From NCBI GenBank assembly GCA_027578815.1, contig JANBTH010000283.1:1-22407 (forward strand): a stretch of 22,407 bases of DNA, in the 5' to 3' direction. Source of the DNA: Coemansia sp. RSA 1804 (taxonomy: Eukaryota > Kickxellomycota > Kickxellomycetes > Kickxellales > Kickxellaceae). A program made the translations under genes and the position numbers. The notes under the pieces were generated by a model. It saw only the letters and a program-made list of their open reading frames with translations, ran no database searches and had not been told where the DNA came from. Shown in pieces: positions 18,511-22,407 of the stretch. How positions within the stretch are numbered: position 1 is the stretch's first letter; every line of letters begins with the position of its first letter.

Positions 18511-19828
18511 TACGTGATCTTGGCTAGGAAGAAATGTAAACAGGCATTGGTACCCAAGAAACCAAGCACTGGTTCCTTTTAAAGCCACAGTTATGAATGT
18601 TTTTATTTACATCGTAACATTCGAAAAGATTGACTAGATCTGTAAACAACAGCGGCCAGAATGAATGGAAAGAAAAACATGATGGGCTGGACCTACCTGG
18701 AAAATGGCAAGAAGCAAAAGCGCATGGTTTATTTCCTTTTCAAACTGCGCAGTTTTCGGCAGCGATTATGATGGACAACAACGCATAGCAGAAACATACA
18801 ATGTGCTGTATGCAAACCTCATACCAATTCTGCCAAGCGCTCTTTTCTCTTTATTGCATTCAGATCAAGCATCATGCTGTCTGCTGCCATTCTTTGCACA
18901 AAAAGTAGAAGAAAAAAGAAATGTAATAGAAAGGACTTTTCTTTGCCTACAAAAGCTCGAGCACATGCCCTCTCACTTTTTTCTTTCGTGTCTGTGGCTT
19001 TCTAGTATAGTCTTTAAAGTTGCTTTTTTCTTTCTTCCTCTCTCTTTCTTTCTTTTCCTTTCTTTTCCTTTACATCCATTTACTATTTTTTCCTTCGTCC
19101 CCTGTACCTGTATATCTGTATCCTTTGAGATCCGCACAGGTACCTTGACGGAAGACAGTAAATCAATTTGTATTGCTAGAGAAATTCTCCCCCACCACCA
19201 CAAAGGTAAGCGTCTTCCAAGAAAAAGAACAATAAAAAGACAGCCAAACTATACTATATAAGCGTATAGAGCTTTTTCGAGTCCACTGCTTCCAGACATC
19301 TTTAAAGGGGAACGAAGAAGAGATGTCGATAAAAGGAAAAAGGAGAGTGTGGGTGTGGGTGCTGCTATTATCGATCGAGGTTGAGTAGTTCCGTGGTCTG
19401 GGCCAATCTTTTTTAATGCCAACCACTGCTAATTAATTGGCCCGAACGGGATGTTCCTTGCCTGAACATTGATTGAGTGGTCTGGCGGAAAACGAGTAAC
19501 AAGCTCGTATTTCATTTGGCTCCATATTAAAGACGCAATTGGACTTGATGGATTGTCCATGCCAAATGCGTAACATTCTTGTTCAGTGTATGTGCGCAAA
19601 AAAGTCTGGTTTTACTCCAATTAAATGCTAAAATACTTTATACTTTTCTGTTTTTTTTCTATAGCATCTTTTATATTACGGAAAAAGAACTTTTTCTTTG
19701 TAAAAACTTCTTTTGCTCTTATTATTTCCCTTCTCTCATTGTCTTGCTATCTTTGTTAAAATACCTTTGCTGAGGTTATCTTGTTTTCTGCTTTGCTGTC
19801 TAATAATAGCAGCACATTGTCTTTTTTG

Positions 19829-19932
19829 CCGGTAACTAGCAGAACCAGGGCGCTCGAAGAAGAGCGCAAGGCTACATCTACGCTACATCCGCATCCACAC
19901 CTACGTCCGCGCTCAAGGCTTGTTCTGAGCAG
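19829..19932 (+). other. Predicted non-coding first exon of the Ser/Gln-rich gene
   Basis: A GC-richer stretch of about 100 nt in AT-rich surroundings, ending in the near-consensus donor GAGCAG|GTAAGT. It contains a perfect 6-bp hairpin GCGCTC-GAAGAA-GAGCGC (19850-19867) and a repeat GCTACATCTACGCTACATCC. The 5' boundary is a guess. No ATG-initiated frame through it continues into the downstream coding exon, so it would be a 5' UTR exon. Confidence 0.4.
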
Positions 19933-20013
19933 GTAAGTTTATTTTGGTATATTTTGATATTTCGTATCAGCCTATTTCTTTTTCCATTTCCCCTTTTATC
20001 CCAAAATGGTACA

Positions 20014-20064
20014 TGTGCAAATATCCCTTTCCTCTTTCCTGGTTCGGCTTGCTGCTTTTGCACA
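20014..20064 (+). repeat. 8-bp stem-loop in leader intron
   Basis: TGTGCAAA (20014-20021) and TTTGCACA (20057-20064) are perfect reverse complements with a 35-nt pyrimidine-rich loop. Weak alone; listed because two stronger stem-loops follow. Confidence 0.55.
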
Positions 20065-20096
20065 ACGCGCATCTTCAAGCTGCCTTGTACGATGAT

Positions 20097-20195
20097 TGCC
20101 AATGCTTGCCAAATTTACCTTTTCTCGTCGTCATTATCTTCTTGGGCAAAAAAAGCGATGACGACGAGAAAAGGCAAGTGCGGCAAGCATTGGCA
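20097..20195 (+). ncRNA. Near-perfect 38-position stem-loop, possible structured or small-RNA precursor
   Basis: Outer stem TGCCAATGCTTGCC (20097-20110) pairs perfectly with 20182-20195 (14 bp). A 7-nt symmetric internal segment follows (20111-20117 against 20175-20181: three pairs, one wobble, three mismatches). The inner stem CCTTTTCTCGTCGTCAT (20118-20134) pairs perfectly with 20158-20174 (17 bp). The loop is 23 nt (20135-20157). The size and shape, about 99 nt with one internal loop and a terminal loop, are those of a miRNA-like precursor. An inverted duplication or foldback element would look the same. It lies within the predicted leader intron. Folding is plain by eye; function is inference. 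Confidence 0.6.
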
Positions 20196-20248
20196 GAATA
20201 AATGACCGCAAAAAGTACCTGACTTTTTAGCACCTGTTGCATTTATTC
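20196..20248 (+). repeat. Second stem-loop abutting the first
   Basis: GAATAAATG (20196-20204) pairs with CATTTATTC (20240-20248), 9 bp. Nested inside, AAAAAGT (20210-20216) pairs with ACTTTTT (20222-20228), with a 5-nt loop ACCTG. It begins on the base directly after the first stem-loop ends, so the two could stack coaxially. Confidence 0.65.
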
Positions 20249-21079
20249 GTTCCTGGGCTGCTGCAGCCATCAAGCCATATTTGGTTTAGGGAAATCACAC
20301 TGCCAAAGCGCCGTCACACAGCTACCACCCTCGGCGCCCAGACATGGCAAACAACAGAATGCACGCATGAATGCGTCCACTCTTGCGCTTGCCTGTCTGC
20401 ACTCTGCCCATGAAAAATGGCTTTATGCTTGCCGCCGCAGCAGCAGCGGCAGCCACCACCGCAACCCACCAGCGGCAATGGCGGCGAAGGTGGTTGTGGT
20501 GGGTGGGGGTGGTGCCTGCGCCCTTTTTTCCCCCCTTGGGCCTGGCATATTCTCTCTATCTCTCTTACCGCCATGCGGGCGTGGGCAAAGTGAGCAATCA
20601 AGCACAGCCTCCCCCACCCAGAAGGATGCAGGACCTGCGTGAGCGCTTATCAAGAGCAATGCGCATAGAATGCAACAAAAATAAGAGGTGGGTGGGGGAT
20701 GGGGCTGCCTTTGGCGCAGATTTATTTCTTATTCTGTTTTGTAGAGCAAAAAGGCCTTGGAAGGGCAAATCTCGCTGCCAAAAGCGCCTCTTTCCCGCTT
20801 CCTTTTTAAAGACCCATTAGGTTTCTGCGGTTGTGGTTTTTTTCCCTCTTCCCTACGGTCTAAAGTTGCATCCGCATTTCATCCCCCTTTCTTTGCAAAA
20901 TATCTAGTCGTGTCTTTAAAAGAACCGGTGTTTCTTGTTCCCCCTTTTTGGTCTTTCCGCCTATTTCTGAACACAGCAAGTGAAAGAAGACTATAAAAGT
21001 TCTTCATTTCGCCCTCCCCCTTTTGACATTTGGTTGCTCGGGATGGGCATTTATTCCTTTACTTTTCAATATTTTTCTC

Positions 21080-21107
21080 TTGTATTTTTCCACTTGTATT
21101 TTTCCAC
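21080..21107 (+). repeat. Perfect tandem duplication of a 14-mer
   Basis: TTGTATTTTTCCAC occurs twice head to tail without mismatch, in the pyrimidine-rich distal part of the predicted leader intron. Confidence 0.9.
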
Positions 21108-21274
21108 TAACTCCCCCTTTTCCCCCCAGCATTTTATTTGCTCTTCTGCTCTGTATCGCAGATACCTCATATTGAGATTTTATTTCGTTGGGAACTAATA
21201 TTTATTATTTATTCCATTTGTAGCATCCAGACCATTTATCCAACCCATCGTGTGGTTCCTGTTACTCGATAAAC

Positions 21275-21679
21275 ATGTCTGACCCATACACAACCCAGGA
21301 CAAGGACTACTTGACCACCACACAGCACCACACACAGGCCTCGACGGCTACCCATCGCGGAGAGTCTAGTGCTGCCACACCCTCCTTTCTGTCCACTGCT
21401 GCAACGTCTTCGCATGCGGATGACTGTGTGTCTGGCTCCTCCTCGGCGGTTGGTTCGCAGTCTGCACAATCCTTGGCCTCCACGCCAAACACAGCAAATG
21501 TCGCAGCATCGTCTCCGTCTTGCCACTCAAATTCCTCCGCATCAACATCTCTGCCTCCAGCAGGTACAGCATCAGCATCATCAGCAGCAGCAACAACAGC
21601 AGCAGCAGACAACATCTCTGCATCATTGCATTCATCTCAGCCCTCTGAATCACACACTATGTCCATACAGCACTCACAA

Positions 21680-21714
<35 letters not shown>

Positions 21715-22407
21715 CGAAAGGCAGTGCCAGCGGTCACTTGAGTTTGGCAGATGCACGCAAACATCAGACACCCCGCAAGTCAGCGGCAATATCAACATCC
21801 GCAGAAGGAAAAGTAATGTCCTGATCACAAGCTCTGATTTGATGCGTCCATCGTGGTCCGCTGTCCCTGACACGCTGACCACCATTTTTGCAGCGGCTGC
21901 CGAGACACGCAGTAATTCTTCCACCGGCGGTCCGCAGCGCTACTCCGGGTCGGCAAGCGCGCCCCTGCCGCAGAGCGCCCAGCAGGCTGCCGCAGACATT
22001 CCGACTCCTGGCCTGGTCCGTCGCGGAACAAAGCGCCGGGGATCTGACACATGCATTGTTCTGCTGGCGGTTGATAGCAGCAGCAGCAGCAGCAGCAGAA
22101 CACTTGATGACACTCGCTCGCACTCGCCTGCATCGTTGTCGCATGCGGCTTTTCCTTGCGCAAAAAGGGTCTACCGTGCGAGATCTACACTGTCTAGCAG
22201 AAAGAGCAGAAAGATGATCGGCACAAACGGTTCATCACCCTCGCTGTTTGCCGAGTTTGGCTCGGCGTCGGTGTCCGCCCCTGCATCGACGGTTGTTTCG
22301 CCTTCGACTTTTGCAAGCTACGAGCACGCCAGAAACGCAAACAACGTGGCATTGCTGGCGACAGAATCCCGAAGCCCGCACCTACGTACAGGTGACGTTG
22401 AGTGCTG
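21275..22407 (+). CDS. Ser/Gln/Ala-rich low-complexity protein, unknown (3' end outside window)
   Basis: Open frame of 377 codons from the ATG at 21275 (MSDPYTTQDKDYL) to the window edge, with no stop. I do not recognise a folded domain. The first 160 residues are Ser/Thr/Ala-rich, with a run of 12 Gln (21677-21712, CAA2 then CAG10). A short Ser run comes from (AGC)7 at 22076-22096. Basic patches INIRRRKS, RRGTKRRGS and SSRKSRK resemble phosphorylation or nuclear-localisation motifs. The segment around SSDLMRPSWSAVPDTLTTIFAAA is the most ordered-looking part. The start context AAACATGTC is good. This composition is usual for fungal transcription or signalling regulators, but that is only compositional inference. 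A possible donor, TACAG|GTGACG at about 22391-22392, could end the exon before the window edge. It probably has a spliced 5' UTR (exon near 19829-19932). Confidence 0.65.
21677..21712 (+). repeat. (CAA)2(CAG)10 polyglutamine tract
   Basis: Twelve Gln codons, ten of them consecutive CAG, in the N-terminal low-complexity part of the protein. Nearly pure CAG suggests a length-variable tract. Confidence 0.9.

Larger units (their letters stand above)
16248..19828. other. 3.5-kb AT-rich region without a supported gene
   Basis: All frames are short or low-complexity. The longest, 18704-19261 (+, 185 codons), crosses a CTTTCTT-rich stretch (19020-19090) and has no recognisable domain. Notable items: a GA repeat (about 16590-16602); an identical 13-mer GCCACAAGCTTGT at 16889-16901 and 17600-17612; a G/C-run hairpin at 18318-18362; a (CAA)n repeat preceded by AGAAC repeats at about 18475-18510; and donor-like CAAAG|GTAAGC at about 19207. 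Some of this may be promoter or untranslated exons of the gene ending at the window edge. I saw no tRNA, snRNA or 5S signature. Confidence 0.5.
19933..21223 (+). other. Predicted 1.3-kb leader intron of the Ser/Gln-rich gene
   Basis: The donor GTAAGT at 19933 and acceptor CATTTGTAG ending at 21223, with a branch-like GAACTAAT about 25 nt upstream (21192-21199), leave a 51-nt leader before the ATG at 21275. The acceptor has the TTGTAG form used by confirmed introns in this window. The intron holds the stem-loops at 20014-20248, a GC-rich G-run segment (about 20430-20520), and a pyrimidine-rich distal half. Other acceptors (for example TTTTGTAG near 20743 or ATCGCAG near 21161) are possible. 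Confidence 0.45.

Noticed and set aside
18704..19261. 185-codon plus-strand frame
   Set aside because: Composition is driven by a CTTTCTT-rich tract, there is no domain or conserved motif, and no clear codon bias. Not listed as a gene.
21369..21824. 151-codon plus-strand frame with poly-Gln then poly-Ser
   Set aside because: It is the alternative reading of the CAG-rich region; the frame starting at 21275 is longer, opens with a good start context and stays open to the window edge.
1..22407. CRISPR arrays, insertion sequences, LTR or transposase genes
   Set aside because: No regularly spaced repeats, no long terminal repeats and no transposase or reverse-transcriptase motifs were seen on either strand.

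Overview
The window is nuclear DNA from a eukaryote, most likely a fungus outside the well-studied yeasts. Genes are compact and carry no or few introns. The introns I could define by protein continuity are 124-558 nt long, and intergenic DNA is AT-rich with long homopolymers and trinucleotide repeats. The protein set (dynactin p24, Cox23, RAD3, GPN2, LUC7, a CaMKI-like kinase, a DHTKD1-type E1) fits an early-diverging filamentous fungus. A Kickxellomycotina-like source is my guess from style only. No bacterial operons, CRISPR array, rRNA, convincing tRNA or transposase gene was seen.

Layout. 211-3608 (-): four-exon gene for a mitochondrial 2-oxoglutarate/2-oxoadipate dehydrogenase E1 of the DHTKD1 type. 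4210-4906 (-): two-exon dynactin subunit 3 (p24). This gene is divergent, across a 391-nt promoter region, from 5298-6179 (+), the two-exon acidic ribosomal stalk protein P1. 7047-7529 (+): hotdog-fold thioesterase, convergent with 7743-8885 (-), a CaMKI-like kinase. 8886-10878: about 2 kb without a confident gene, containing a purine-rich tract and a GC-richer island. 10879-11853 (-): GPN2 GTPase. 12148-14472 (-): RAD3/XPD helicase, divergent from 14889-15782 (+), LUC7. LUC7 is convergent with 15975-16247 (-), the twin CX9C protein Cox23/CHCHD7. 16248 to about 19820: AT-rich DNA with no gene I can support. About 19829-22407 (+): a gene with an apparent non-coding first exon, a 1.3-kb leader intron, and a Ser/Gln-rich protein that runs off the window end.

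The genes are mostly housekeeping and do not form a pathway. Two touch RNA polymerase II biology (RAD3 in TFIIH, GPN2 in polymerase assembly), one touches splicing (LUC7), one translation (P1), and two mitochondria (DHTKD1-type E1, Cox23).

The most unusual signal is in the leader intron of the last gene. A 99-nt near-perfect stem-loop (20097-20195) is directly abutted by a second stem-loop (20196-20248), with a weaker one upstream. This looks like a structured or small-RNA-precursor element, or a foldback repeat, and no coding feature explains it. Other points of note are a GC-AG intron in the E1 gene, an inverted pair of E2F-like sites upstream of the thioesterase, and consistent use of TAG at every inferred splice acceptor.
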